The translations under genes and the position numbers were made by a program. A stretch of 64,000 nucleotides of DNA from positions 57,513,829 to 57,577,828 of the forward strand of contig OW028573.1 of assembly GCA_932294295.1 (NCBI GenBank), in the 5' to 3' direction. The DNA is from Alitta virens (Eukaryota; Annelida; Polychaeta; Phyllodocida; Nereididae). Under the pieces are notes generated by a model, which saw only the letters and a list, made by a program, of their open reading frames with translations, had not been told where the DNA came from and did no database searches. Below, piece by piece: positions 22,717-32,559 of this stretch. Within the stretch, counting starts at the first letter, position 1; the number at the start of each line of letters is the position of its first letter.

Positions 22717-24345
22717 ATGCCGATGAAAAAGACCAGGTTCGCCAAAAGGCCTGCAGTGGACACAGAACTATCTGCTGGATCTTCTGATGACTCTGAAAAC
22801 CCGACAAAGACATCGCAGAAGACTGCTCTTCCTGTGAAGAAAATGAAGAAGTCTGCTCCAAGATCTCCTGCCAAGAGGACTGCTGCTGCAAGATCTCCTG
22901 GCAAGAAGACTGCTGCTGCTGCAAGATCTCCTGCCAAGAGGACTACTGCTGCTGCAAGATCTCCTGCCAAGAGGACTGCTGCTGCAAGATCTCCTGCCAA
23001 GAGGACTGCCAAGACGCGTCTGCCAGTGCCAGTAAGAACGTCATCAGATGCTGGCAGTAGTAATGATGAGCCCCAGGTTGCTACTCCTGCGTCTGCTGCA
23101 GCACCTGCTACTTCTTCGCCTGCACCTGCTCCTTCGCCTGCTCCTTCGCCTGCTCCTTCGCCTGTTCCTTCGCCTGCTCCTTCGCCTGCTTCTTCGCCTG
23201 TTCCTTCGCCTGCTCCCTCGCCTGCTACTTCACCTGCTACGTCCGAAGTGCCTGCTACACTTTCCTATGTTGCCAGGAAAAAACAGGAAAAGTTGTTCCT
23301 GCCAGCCACTGATGAGCAGGATATCGCTGACTGGTTTAGAGACAATCCCATTTTTTATGACCGGACCTTGAAAGCCTACAAAGATTCAGGCAAGAAAATG
23401 GCCCTCATCAATGAGATGGCAAGCAAACTGAGTGTCCCCTGCACTGGATACCAATTGAAAACCTGGATGGAATCCATGCGGACTGTCGCAGGGAAACTAG
23501 TGCGGCAGGGACCATCTGGAACTGCGAAGAGGAACCCCACAGAGAAGGAGTTGTGGATTATATCGAATTTTGGATTCCTTGTGGACCACATTACACGTAT
23601 TCCAAGTCGCCGGGGGAACACTGCCCTCCAGAAGAAAATTGGCAAGGCACGGGAGACACTTAAAAATCTCGAGGAAGAAGAAGGGAGCTCTACTCCAGCT
23701 GATGATTCCGGGCCCCAGGAAATTTCTGATCCGGACATTTCTATGGATATCCCTCCTGTCCGGCAGACGAAGGGTGGTCCATACAAGAAAAGGAAAAGGT
23801 CCACGCCACCGCAATCTGGCATAGAAAATCTTGTTAACATTGCCAGACAGTCTACTGGAGTCATCCAGCAGACTATGCAGCAAATGGCCGTTCCTCCAAA
23901 GGATTTGAAGGAGAGGCGAATCCGGGCGATGGGGGAGTTCATTGTCATGGAATGCCTGTCCATGGATGATGAAGCATTTGAAGACCTGCACAGCAACCTG
24001 ATCCCCACATTCATGCAGCTCAAAGCGAATGCCATTAGAGCCAGGTTCCAGCTGCAGCATCAACCCCAGCATCAACCTCAGCAATTCATGCAGCACCAGC
24101 AGCATCACCAGCAGCAGCACCAGCAGCAGCACCAGCAGCACCAGCAGCAGCACCAGCAGCAGCACCAGTTCTATCCTCCTTCTGGGTCCCAGCATCAGGT
24201 GCACTTCCCACCAATGATAAGTCCAGAAAAGAATTGGCCAGCGGGAACCTCAGCAATGCCTCCTTCCGGACCTCCATCCATGATTTCCGAGATTCCCACC
24301 ACTTCAACTCCTGCTTTGAACATAAGCCAGTTTTTGAATGTTTGA
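22717..24345 (+). CDS. Harbinger MADF/Myb-like DNA-binding protein with SPxK tail
   Basis: 542 residues, intronless. Residues 45-105 contain five S-P-[AG]-K-[RK]-[TK] repeats in an Ala/Arg/Lys-rich stretch, like SPKK minor-groove-binding tails of histone H1 and sea-urchin sperm H2B. Residues 120-180 are Ala/Pro/Ser low complexity. A MADF-like (Myb/SANT-type) domain follows at about 190-290, with DWFRDNPIFYDRTLKAYKD and LKTWMESMRTVAGKL as its helices. A basic patch KKRKR at about 357 may be a nuclear signal. After a helical segment comes a Gln/His-rich run and the end ALNISQFLNV. In Harbingers this partner protein recruits the transposase to DNA and to the nucleus. The start was chosen as the first ATG after the TATA/cap box. 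The SPxK tail is unusual for the family as I know it. Confidence 0.85.
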   Translation: MPMKKTRFAKRPAVDTELSAGSSDDSENPTKTSQKTALPVKKMKKSAPRSPAKRTAAARSPGKKTAAAARSPAKRTTAAARSPAKRTAAARSPAKRTAKTRLPVPVRTSSDAGSSNDEPQVATPASAAAPATSSPAPAPSPAPSPAPSPVPSPAPSPASSPVPSPAPSPATSPATSEVPATLSYVARKKQEKLFLPATDEQDIADWFRDNPIFYDRTLKAYKDSGKKMALINEMASKLSVPCTGYQLKTWMESMRTVAGKLVRQGPSGTAKRNPTEKELWIISNFGFLVDHITRIPSRRGNTALQKKIGKARETLKNLEEEEGSSTPADDSGPQEISDPDISMDIPPVRQTKGGPYKKRKRSTPPQSGIENLVNIARQSTGVIQQTMQQMAVPPKDLKERRIRAMGEFIVMECLSMDDEAFEDLHSNLIPTFMQLKANAIRARFQLQHQPQHQPQQFMQHQQHHQQQHQQQHQQHQQQHQQQHQFYPPSGSQHQVHFPPMISPEKNWPAGTSAMPPSGPPSMISEIPTTSTPALNISQFLNV

Positions 24346-24369
24346 AGACAACAGTTTTAAAACCATCCC

Positions 24370-24406
24370 CGGCCTTTTTCAAGGCCACCAAATCCTCCCA
24401 AAAGAG
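24370..24406 (+). terminator. Histone-type 3' end signal of Harbinger gene 1
   Basis: 24 nt after the stop codon: stem GGCCTT (24370-24375), loop TTTC (24376-24379), stem AAGGCC (24380-24385), then ACCAAA. This fits the replication-dependent histone stem-loop GGYYYY-UHHN-RRRRCC-ACCA bound by SLBP. AAAAGAGC at 24399-24406 starts 13 nt downstream, the right place for a histone downstream element, and could pair with the CUCUUU of U7 snRNA. There is no AATAAA between stop and stem-loop. Whether it is processed this way is inferred, not shown. Confidence 0.75.
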
Positions 24407-24634
24407 CACGCCTTGTACACATATCTGTGTATAAACAATCAATCAAAAAAAAAAGTTCCAAAACCCTCCAAACTTTTCTCTATCTTTGTCCACGAAAGTA
24501 TAATATTTTAGTCCAAAATCAATTTCTTCACATCAAGTAACTTGTTCATATTTCCTTTTCATTACAGCACAGATATTGGTCCATTTTTTTGTAATATTTC
24601 TTTTAATAAGGGTTAATAATTTTGATGAAAGAAG

Positions 24635-24965
24635 ACATACTTTTTTTGGTTCAGAAGTGCCGTAGTTGTTGGTTGTTCAGAAGTGCCGTACTTTTTTTTT
24701 GTTCAGAAGTGCCGTAGTTGTGTCTTGTTCAGAAGTGCCGTATTATTTTTTTTGCTTCAGAACTGCCGTAGTTTTTTCTTGTTCAGAAGTGCCGTATTAT
24801 TTTTTTTGCTTCAGAACTGCCGTAGTTTTTTCTATTATACTGCAATGAAAATAATGAAAGTACGGCACTTCTGAACAAGAAACAACTACGGCAGTTCTGA
24901 AGCAAAAAAAAGGAAGGCACTTCTAAACAACCAACAACTACGGCACTTCTGAACCAATAAAATAT
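24635..24965. repeat. Inverted repeat of GTTCAGAAGTGCCGTAG units between the two genes
   Basis: The left arm (24650-24830) has about six units of TTCAGAAGTGCCGTA separated by T-rich spacers; some read AACTGCCG. The right arm (24858-24957) has four units in the opposite orientation. The arms fold into a long imperfect hairpin located exactly between the two convergent 3' ends. Function unknown; a spacer or insulator role is only a guess. Confidence 0.85.
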
Positions 24966-25021
24966 TTTGTGTGGGTCAGACAGGAACTTTTTTTTTATTA
25001 CACAAGAAGTGTACATGGTCT

Positions 25022-25058
25022 GCTCTTTTGGGAGGATTTGGTGGCCTTGAAAAAGGCC
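25022..25058 (-). terminator. Histone-type 3' end signal of the Harbinger transposase
   Basis: On the minus strand, 20 nt after the transposase stop: stem GGCCTT (25058-25053), loop TTTC, stem AAGGCC (25048-25043), tail ACCAAA, and AAAAGAGC at 25029-25022. Stem, spacing and downstream element are identical to those of gene 1, and about 35 bases around them are shared, so one signal was copied in inverted orientation to serve both genes. Confidence 0.75.
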
Positions 25059-25078
25059 GGGGTTGTTTTGTGGAATCT

Positions 25079-26404
25079 TTATACCATGTCATCTTGCCAT
25101 GGCACTCTTCCTTCTTCTGAATTGACAAAGTCCACCAAGTACTGCCGTTGATTCTTGGCTGCTTCAGTCATAGAATGCCCTCTATTTGTTGGTGGCATTT
25201 CATCGATTTCTCCAGCTGCCCTCCAAGTTCCTGGGATGATACGATGTGTGATTGGATCTTCATGGTCCAGCATGATGTTCTGAGCAGTCGGATAAGTTAT
25301 TCTCATCAGATTGTGGAGGCAGCAACATGCAATGACTATAGATTCCACTGTCTTAGTTCTTTGTGGCATGGTAGTCAGGAGACACCTGAACCTTGCTGCA
25401 AGGATCCCAAATGCGTTTTCCACAATTCTTCTTGCCCGGGAGAGGCGGTAATTGTATATCCTCTGCTCTTTGGTCATGTTTCTGAGAGGCAGTGGCTTCA
25501 TCAGCCAGGTTCTCAAGGGGAAGGCATCATCTCCGACAATGAAGTAGGGAAGAGGTCTGTGACCAGGAAGAATTGGTTCAGGTGGAGGTAATCCAATGGT
25601 CCCTTCTTCAAGTCCTTCTCTCAGGAGTGTATCATTAAAAACTCCTCCATCAGATCCAGCGCCGTTTGCTCCACAGTCTACATAGAGGAACTTGTAATCA
25701 GCATCCACAAGAGCCATGAGTACGATGGAATGGTAGCCCTTGTAATTGAAATACACTGAACCACCTTTTGGAGGACATTTGATGGCCACATGCTTCCCAT
25801 CAATGGCTCCAATACAGTGAGGAAAGTTCCACCTTGAATAGAACAGTTTCGCAACTTCTCTCCACTCTTCTGGAGTTGTGGGGCATGCCAGGACATCTTC
25901 ATTATACTCCGCAATGATGGCTTCACAGACTTCTCGAATTATGTTGCTGATGGTATTGTAAGCCACTCTGAAGCCATACATGAGGGACCTGTAGCTGTTT
26001 CCAGTTGCCAAATAGCGGAGGGTGATGGCAAGTCTGAGTCCTGGCTCCAAAGCTTTCCTCCAGAAGGTGTCTTCTTTGGTAATCCTATGACCTATTTTGC
26101 CAAGGATCCCTTGAAACATGGCTGGTTCCATTCTCAAAAAGTTAGTATAACTAGAAGTGTCCTCTTGCATCAGTTCAGTCAGTAGACGCTCATACTGTCC
26201 CATCTGAGGTCTTCTCAGCAGCCAGGGCCTCACCCAATACCTCCTCCTCCTCTTCCTCCTCATGGCTGCTAATCTTCTTTCTTCTTTCTTCTTACTCTCC
26301 TCATCCTCAAGTAATGCTGCTGCAACAACAGCAAGTTGCAGATTCGCATGAGCAGCTAGTAGTACCAAGACTCTATTCTGATGTTCTGTCTGATGCATGT
26401 CCAT
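25079..26404 (-). CDS. Harbinger (HARBI1-type) DDE transposase
   Basis: 441 residues, intact, intronless. The basic N-terminal region (about 38-70) ends RRYWVRPWLLRRPQMGQYE, followed by a helical segment with FLRMEPAMFQ. The DDE_4-type catalytic core is visible: first Asp in GAIDGKHVAIKCP (D202), second in GAGSDGGVFNDT (D252), Glu in RARRIVENAFGILAARF (E329). Length and order match HARBI1-family transposases, which cut at the inverted repeats and integrate at TWA targets; here the target is TAA. It is transcribed convergently with the DNA-binding partner gene. All catalytic residues are present, so it could be active. Confidence 0.95.
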   Translation of the reverse strand: MDMHQTEHQNRVLVLLAAHANLQLAVVAAALLEDEESKKKEERRLAAMRRKRRRRYWVRPWLLRRPQMGQYERLLTELMQEDTSSYTNFLRMEPAMFQGILGKIGHRITKEDTFWRKALEPGLRLAITLRYLATGNSYRSLMYGFRVAYNTISNIIREVCEAIIAEYNEDVLACPTTPEEWREVAKLFYSRWNFPHCIGAIDGKHVAIKCPPKGGSVYFNYKGYHSIVLMALVDADYKFLYVDCGANGAGSDGGVFNDTLLREGLEEGTIGLPPPEPILPGHRPLPYFIVGDDAFPLRTWLMKPLPLRNMTKEQRIYNYRLSRARRIVENAFGILAARFRCLLTTMPQRTKTVESIVIACCCLHNLMRITYPTAQNIMLDHEDPITHRIIPGTWRAAGEIDEMPPTNRGHSMTEAAKNQRQYLVDFVNSEEGRVPWQDDMV

Positions 26405-26432
26405 GGTCCTCTCTCTTCAGCAGCTACAGACA

Positions 26433-26471
26433 GAATGATCAAGAACAGAAGATGCAGCCCCTATTTATATA
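26433..26471 (-). promoter_or_regulatory. TATA box and TCATTC motif of the transposase gene
   Basis: On the minus strand TATATAAA (26471-26464) is followed by GATCATTCTG, with the A of TCA at 26436, 35 nt from the TATA start. GATCATTC is also the sequence at the gene-1 start site, so the two promoters are matched. The last base of the cap box is T rather than a purine. Confidence 0.6.
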
Positions 26472-26539
26472 TTTTTGTAATTAAACACAGCTATTTGCAT
26501 AATAATTTAAGTAATAACCCTGATGAGTATCATGAGTAT

Positions 26540-26790
26540 AACTCGTCGACTTTACGAGTTACTCCTGGTACCCGGCGAGTTACTCCTGGTACTCGGCGAG
26601 TTACTCCTGGTACTCGGCGAGTTACTCCTCTAACTCGCCGACACTCTCCTCGAGATCGTTCACTAATTGGCTGCAACTCGGCGAGTCACTCTTGGTACTC
26701 GGCGAGTCGCTCGCTGAACCCGCCGAGTAACTCGGCGAGTAATTCGGCGAGTAACTCGGCGAGTCACTCCTGGTCATTTTTTCCGCAAAA
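26540..26790. repeat. Right subterminal array of the Harbinger
   Basis: Four 21-bp units of CGAGTTACTCCTGGTACTCGG (20 of 21 bases are constant across most units) at 26553-26640, then CTCGGCGAGTAACTCGGCGA-type repeats at 26690-26770. It shares the GGCGAGTTACTC core with the left array. Confidence 0.85.
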
Positions 26791-26887
26791 ATTCGTCGCC
26801 AACTCCTCGAATTTTGGGTGTTACGTAATTTTTGTTATTACTACGAGTTGACTACGAGTAACTCGGCTATGTGGGAACGGGGCTTAA

Positions 26888-27589
26888 TATATGTATTTAG
26901 GGTTCCTGTATACATGTGATATATGTCTATATATAAATATATTTTAACAAATGTATGTAAACGAAACTTAATGCTCATATTACCGTGCTATTGTTCAGCA
27001 ACTGGGACCATGGATGTATAGATAATCCATTGATAATGTATACCTTTAACTTTTATACCATGTATATATATATTGAATATAGAAATAGTGAGTAGAAGTA
27101 GACTTAGTACACGTTTTTATCTGTTATTTTTGACAAATGTATCATGTATGATATTACTGTGTCAATAAAAGCATATATATATATACCTGAATATCAGGTT
27201 TTGGCCAACATAATTCTGAGTGATCAGACAGTCCACAAAACTGACTTTGCACAAGCTTGTAGGTTGCCATTTTGAGAGAGAGAAGGAGGATAAGGTTGGT
27301 TCTCATGTTGAAAAAACTCGATATAAATTGCCGTCACGAGTTTGACAAGCAATGAAAAACCAATCAGTGATGCTACTTGTTTCTTGGTCTGAGGAACTGA
27401 AGGTGAAGGACCAGTGAAGATATAAAACTCAATCTTCTTTATGGGATCTGAAACATGCTTTGTTTGATTTTTCAGTAACTTGTTCTTCTTAATGGGTCTA
27501 GAAATTGCTTTGTTAGGTTTTTCAGATGTTTGAAACAAACTCCTGAAATTGCTTGAGACCAGTGTCAACAATCACATCCAGAACTCATT
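26888..27589. other. Non-coding DNA
   Basis: AT-rich with a TATATA run at about 27170. The 115-codon minus frame at 27224-27571 shows no recognisable domain and is not supported. Confidence 0.45.
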
Positions 27590-28450
27590 GCTCTCTTCAG
27601 AGAAAAGATTGCCCATTTTATCTTTGGTGGTGCCCACTGCCCAGAGCCTTCACTTTGATGATAAATGTGGCTATGTGTGTCTGAGCATTTGACCTGTCTT
27701 CTTGGAATTCTCCTATCAGCCTAGCATCTTCCGGGCCTGCCAACAAACATCCAATGCTGCAGTACCATCTCATTTTGCATGAGATCTACAGCCCCTGTCT
27801 CCTTTAACCCAGGAATTGTTCTAATCATGTGCGTGGCCCAATGCAATGAAAAAGAAAATTCCTCATAGTTTTACCATCTGAATTAACCATCAACAAAGGC
27901 CTTGTTTACTTGAGGATGAACATTTCCAAGGTAAAAAAAACCATGTCACAGTATGGATGCTTACCCTGATATCGAGCAAAGTTTAAATGGTCAAGTGCAA
28001 AACACCAACCAGCTATCTTGGCAAGACAATCTTTGTGTAGCTGAAAATCATGTGCTCTGAAAGATTTTGCCTGGCAAAACAGAAATTACTAGCGATTCTG
28101 CAGGTGTGATTCCTTCCTCTGATGAGAATTCCATTCAGCTCAATATGGCACATGGGTCATTTGGTGATGAATCTTTGTATGCAATGCAGGCCAAAACAGT
28201 GGTATATGCAAAGCCCATGAAGTGATCTGATGAGTATAAACCCTTGATAAAAGACTGCTGCACCAGACTGAGCTATTCTTGTTTCGTCAAGAACATCTGT
28301 CAATCCACTACCATATATGGAATCCCTGAATAATTTCAGCATTGCCATTCAATTTGAAGTCCACCAAATAGAAGGGTCACTTTATCCGACTCATATTCTG
28401 TTGGCTATGCCCACTGAATACTTTCTGCCAAGCGCTAAAAATATCATCAC
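27590..28450 (-). pseudogene. Decayed copy of the AFTGCD repeat-protein family, central part
   Basis: Minus-strand frames give GWCFALDHLNFARYQGKHP, matching the F-A-F-D-H-.-N-Y-A-R-W motif of the family. After frameshifts comes K-E-T-G-A-V-D-L-M-Q-N-E and then HWMFVGRPEDARLIGEFQE, which matches the G-A-V-G-L-T-E-N-E...W-M-V-A-G-P-E-.-A-R-L segment. Many stops and frameshifts are present. Confidence 0.55.
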
Positions 28451-30138
28451 GGAGACTATTCATACAAAAAGCTAGTGTACGTCACGACTTGAACACAATT
28501 ATTTTGATTGACAACATCTACTCAATATGCAATATGAAACAATCAATCAAGAAAAATAGCTGTTTTATGCTGACGTTTCACAAGATAGCACCATTTACAA
28601 CAGAAAGTGATGCTAGCAATAACATTGAACTGATTAATTGAATCTTTGCCATACTACGCAAAGGTTGAAACATTAAGGCTAACTCAAATGCACACTTTTT
28701 TTTTCTGAAGTTTCCATGGTGCGAATTCCTGCGAATTAAACATAATTATAACATTATTAGCATACATCTGACCTTCTGGGGTTTGAGGTCTTCACCCAGT
28801 GTTACTACCCTGGCCAGTTATGTTTTCTAGTTTTGCGTTTTTTTTTTCTATCCGCCTTTCTGTCTGTCATCCTATTTTGACACAACTAATTTTTCTTTAC
28901 AGGAATTAATGTAGATACATAAATTGTTCAGAAAAAAGCAGTGTGTGCCTCAAAGGGATTCCATGACAGCCACTTGTCCTGACCATTGGCAAGGAAATCC
29001 TCACTGCGTCACAGTTTTATTTGATCTGAGAACATAGCGTGTACATTCGACTCATTGGTGAAGGCAATTGATGTGTATTTCGGAGCTGCTTTTTTTATAT
29101 TCAAATTGGAATACCCAGCTGCATGTTGTGATGTGTGGAATATCCTGCAGTAGAGTACTTTTTTACATTTCCATGCCTTACGATGTCAACACTGCTCGTG
29201 TACGAGACATGATTAGTTTTTTGTACCAGATCTTAATCTATAGAACATATCTGACTGCTTGAAAGGTACTACTAACATCCAAATAAAAAATGTTGATAAC
29301 ATAGTGTGAAGTTTCATCATCACTTTCTGTGCATGACCAAATTAGGAATGATCAAATAAGGCAGTTTAACCAGCTCTGTTTGGGGAAGTGAGCTCTAGGA
29401 CCATGGTTTCAGCTAGTTTTGGCAAAAAGTCCTTGGTTACCTCATTCAAAATGCATAAATTAATGTTTTAGATCAGTCTTGAGAGGGTCTTGGTGGGGGA
29501 GCAGCCCGCATGTCTGTGTGTATTCAAGATCCCTCAGACCCTCGCCTGCCACTCGGCCTGATTATTGAAAGTATTTCTGAAATATAAATTACTTAATAAT
29601 GCCATGGCAACCATACTCATATGTCAGGATTGTGCCCTACAGTTTTAAAACACGGACTTTAAATAAAATATGCAGTTAACTGTGAGACATATGTTAGTGA
29701 ATTCATTAATTTCAGGTGACTTTTGACCATATTTGGTATGATGATGACTTTTATAGTTTATCATAATATAAAAGAAAAAGACGCAATATTGCACAAAATA
29801 CTAACAAATACAAGGAGGCATCACTGAAAGAGGATGCCAACAAAAGAAATGATGAAGAGAAGCTTCGACAGATTAGCACGGAAGAACTTATCTATAATTA
29901 TTGCCGTAGAAGCAGTGCATCATAATACTTGCATAGCAACTTTGAAACAGCCTTTTGTAAGCTGATATCCGAACTCTTGATGATCTGATGAAACACAGCA
30001 ATCTTCACATTCACTTACCTTGTGAACAAGCTGAAATCAAAGTTTCAACCAAATAGTGAGCTGAAAGACTGCAAGACAAGCATGATGCAGATGAGGTTCA
30101 AATTATTACCAAAAGGGGAAAGTCACAAAGATCTGTGA
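28451..30138. other. Non-coding DNA
   Basis: No gene or clear repeat boundary seen. The sequence could include further eroded pieces of the repeat-protein element on either side. Confidence 0.4.
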
Positions 30139-30690
30139 TGTCAGCTACCTGGTGCAGGCTACTTGGCATTTACTTGAAATCTTGAAGTCAGCGACCTGGC
30201 GCTGGCTACTTGGCATTTACTTGAGAGACCTTGAAGTTGGCTACTTGGTGCTGGCTACTTGGCATTTACGAAATATCTTGAAGTCAGCTACCTGGCGCTG
30301 GTTACTTGGCATTTACTTGAGAGACCTTAAAGTTAGCTACTTGGTGCTGGCTACTTGGCATTTACGAAATATCTTGAAGTCAGCTACCTGGCGCTGGTTA
30401 CTTGGCATTTACTTGAGAGACCTTAAAGTTAGCTACTTGGTGCTGGCTACTTGGCATTTACGAAATATCTTGAAGTCAGCTACCTGGTGCTGGCTACTTG
30501 GCATTTACTTAAGTGAAATATCTTGGAAGTTGGCCACTTGGCACTGGTTACTTGGCATTTACTTGGGAGACCTTGAAGCTACCTGGTGCTACTTACTTGT
30601 CATTTACTTTAAATATCTGGTTACTTGGCATTTACTTGAGAGACCTTGAAGTTAGCTACTTGGCGCTGGCTACTTGGCATTTACTTGACC
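30139..30690 (+). repeat. Minisatellite, about 96-bp composite unit
   Basis: Two related half-units of 45-50 bp alternate, both containing GGCTACTTGGCATTTAC. One carries GAGACCTT(A/G)AAGTT and the other GAAATATCTTGAAGTCAG. Around ten half-units are present. The long open frame through it (R-D-L-.-V-.-Y-L-.-L-A-T-W-H-L) is a product of the repeat. Confidence 0.9.
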
Positions 30691-30774
30691 TTGTCATATG
30701 TAAAAAAATGTATAGAGGATTAAAAATAACTTTAATTTTGCTTCATTATTGCAATTATTGCTTCATTATTGCAA

Positions 30775-31275
30775 GAACTAATTGTTAGGACCCCAGAAAC
30801 AATAATAAAAAATTACAACTAAGCTTCTTTGCTTAATTTTTGCACAGAATCCCATTTACTTGAGAACAATTCTATTTAGTTGGCCGAAAGTTGGTTTTCA
30901 GCCAACAGCTAACCGACAAACCAACCTACCAAAACTAATTCTAAGGATTCCAGACAGAATAATCAAGCATTAAAACTAAGTTTTATTTTTCCATACAGGC
31001 TCATTTACTTGAGAACAATTCTATTTACTTGGTCGAAATTTGGTTTCAACCGACCGCCAACCAACCAAGCAACCAAAACTAATTCTAAGGACCCCACAAA
31101 CAATAATCAAGCATTACAACTAAGTTTCATAGCTTTCTTTGCATACAAGCCCATTTACTTAAGAAAAATTCTGTTTACTAGCCGAAAGGTGGTATTTCGG
31201 CTGACAACCAACCGACCAACCAACCTACCAAAACTAATTCTGTGGACCCCAGAAATAATAAAAAAGCAATCAAGG
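30775..31275 (+). repeat. Tandem repeat, about 150-bp unit, three-plus copies
   Basis: CATTTACTTGAGAACAATTC recurs with small changes at about 30853, 31002 and 31152, a period of 149-150 bp. Each unit also has CCAACCTACCAAAACTAATT-like and GGACCCCAGAAA segments. It starts right after the neighbouring minisatellite and shares its CATTTACTTGAGA phrase, so the two arrays are probably related. Confidence 0.85.
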
Positions 31276-31904
31276 AAAGTTTTTTTTTTATCACTAGCAA
31301 GGTAATGCTGTACCTTTTTGGAAAGAAAACATTTCACCCTTTCAGAATCTGGACTTATCTTTTCTGTAACCTGATTAGGGCCACATTGAGAAGGTTATAG
31401 CTGTAAAAAATTATGCTAAAAGCGAGACACATACGTTCATTTTTGTTTTATTCTGGTGTGGTCTGAACTAGAATGTTTAAAAATTTCAATTTTTGTTGCA
31501 GTAAATGACGCCCAGTATCTTTCACCACCAAAAATGGGAAAGTTCAATTTAACCATTTTTCAGAAATGTGCAATAAGAAAGCTAGCTAGCCATGCAGCAG
31601 CTACCCGATACTACGGCCTGATAACACCAATTAAATGGATAGTTAGAAACAAGGTAAAAATTGTTCACCATTATGGTATACCAACCGGCCAAAATATTAC
31701 AATCAGTAAACACCACACTTAGACAATTTCCATCCAGAACTGTGCCGGCTATTGCCGAATGCCAATTACCAATCGGCAGCTATCCAGGTGTGTATGTTCA
31801 TAACATAGTGGCAATTTGGGTTGTTCTGGACAGCTTGCAACACAGATTGTTTACATTACCAAACATAGTAGAATCATATGTAGCGAATTGTAGAAGAACA
31901 TAGC
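31276..31904. other. Non-coding DNA
   Basis: An 88-codon plus frame at 31456-31722 has no recognisable domain. Nothing else seen. Confidence 0.4.
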
Positions 31905-32115
31905 AGATCGTCAATGTCTCAATGCTACTGGGTCTGAAGCTTAGTCAGCTTATATGACCAGCTGCAAGTGATAGGCATAATGATGACAGGAAGGCTTGGA
32001 GTCCACACCATTTTACACATATACCCCATGGGTGGGGTCTTTTACTTGCCTCAGCATAGTACAAGGCACCTCCAATTTAACGTCTCATGCGATCGACATC
32101 CAGCTGGGATGTAGC
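31905..32115 (+). repeat. SINE-like repeat body (copy of 60910-61100)
   Basis: Shares with 60910-61100 the phrases TGGGTCTGAAGCTTAG, ACCCCATGGGTGGGGT, TTTAACGTCTCATGCGAT and CAGCTGGGATGTAGC over about 200 bp at roughly 75-80 percent identity by eye. The other copy continues into a tRNA-like head; this one does not. Confidence 0.7.
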
Positions 32116-32559
32116 AGCTCATGACGAGTGCCAGGGGCAGGACATATTGGCTTCAGAATTCACTCATGGCTAACGCACTTGTGCATGAATCCTGGCCAAT
32201 TTATCCACTCATGGGGAATATCAAAATATACCACCATTGGATCTTATTATATTACCATACGCCTGAGGAAGCAAAAACAGATGCATCACAGAAGTTTTTA
32301 CCAGAAAAGTTATAACTATTGATTCAGTGGATTATCGAAACAGAATCATATCTCTCAGGTATGCATTATTACCATTAAATTTTAGGTATCACTCATCTTA
32401 CTAAACTTTGTTGTGTATTTTCAGGTAAGACCGATAGCAACCCCAAAGAAAAATACCACATCCTATCAATTTCTTAAATAATCAAGTGCTTTTAAAATAA
32501 ATTGTGGAATAACTGTTGCTTGAAACTCCTCTGTATTTAAAAATAAAATCTGAGTCAGA

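Larger units (their letters stand above)
22006..26884. mobile_element. Complete two-gene Harbinger transposon, 4.9 kb
   Basis: Perfect 46-bp terminal inverted repeats, 22006-22051 and 26839-26884, start AGCCCCGTTCCCACATAGCC. They are flanked by TAA at 22003-22005 and 26885-26887, the PIF/Harbinger target duplication. Inside each end is an array of about 21-bp repeats. Two intact, convergent, intronless genes follow: a MADF/Myb-like DNA-binding protein (22717-24345, plus) and a DDE transposase (25079-26404, minus). Intact frames and identical termini indicate a young, possibly active copy. Harbinger transposition is known to need both proteins. The 3' ends are unusual and have their own entries. 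Confidence 0.95.

Noticed and set aside
23376..24204. Long minus-strand frames opposite the Harbinger DNA-binding protein
   Set aside because: They are shadows of the intact plus-strand gene; their peptides are antisense to the MADF-like and Gln/His-rich parts.
24666..24874. Plus-strand frames rich in F-R-S-A-V
   Set aside because: They translate the CAGAAGTGCCG repeat between the two Harbinger genes.
30152..30649. 165-codon plus-strand frame
   Set aside because: It reads through the minisatellite; the peptide is periodic and has no domain.
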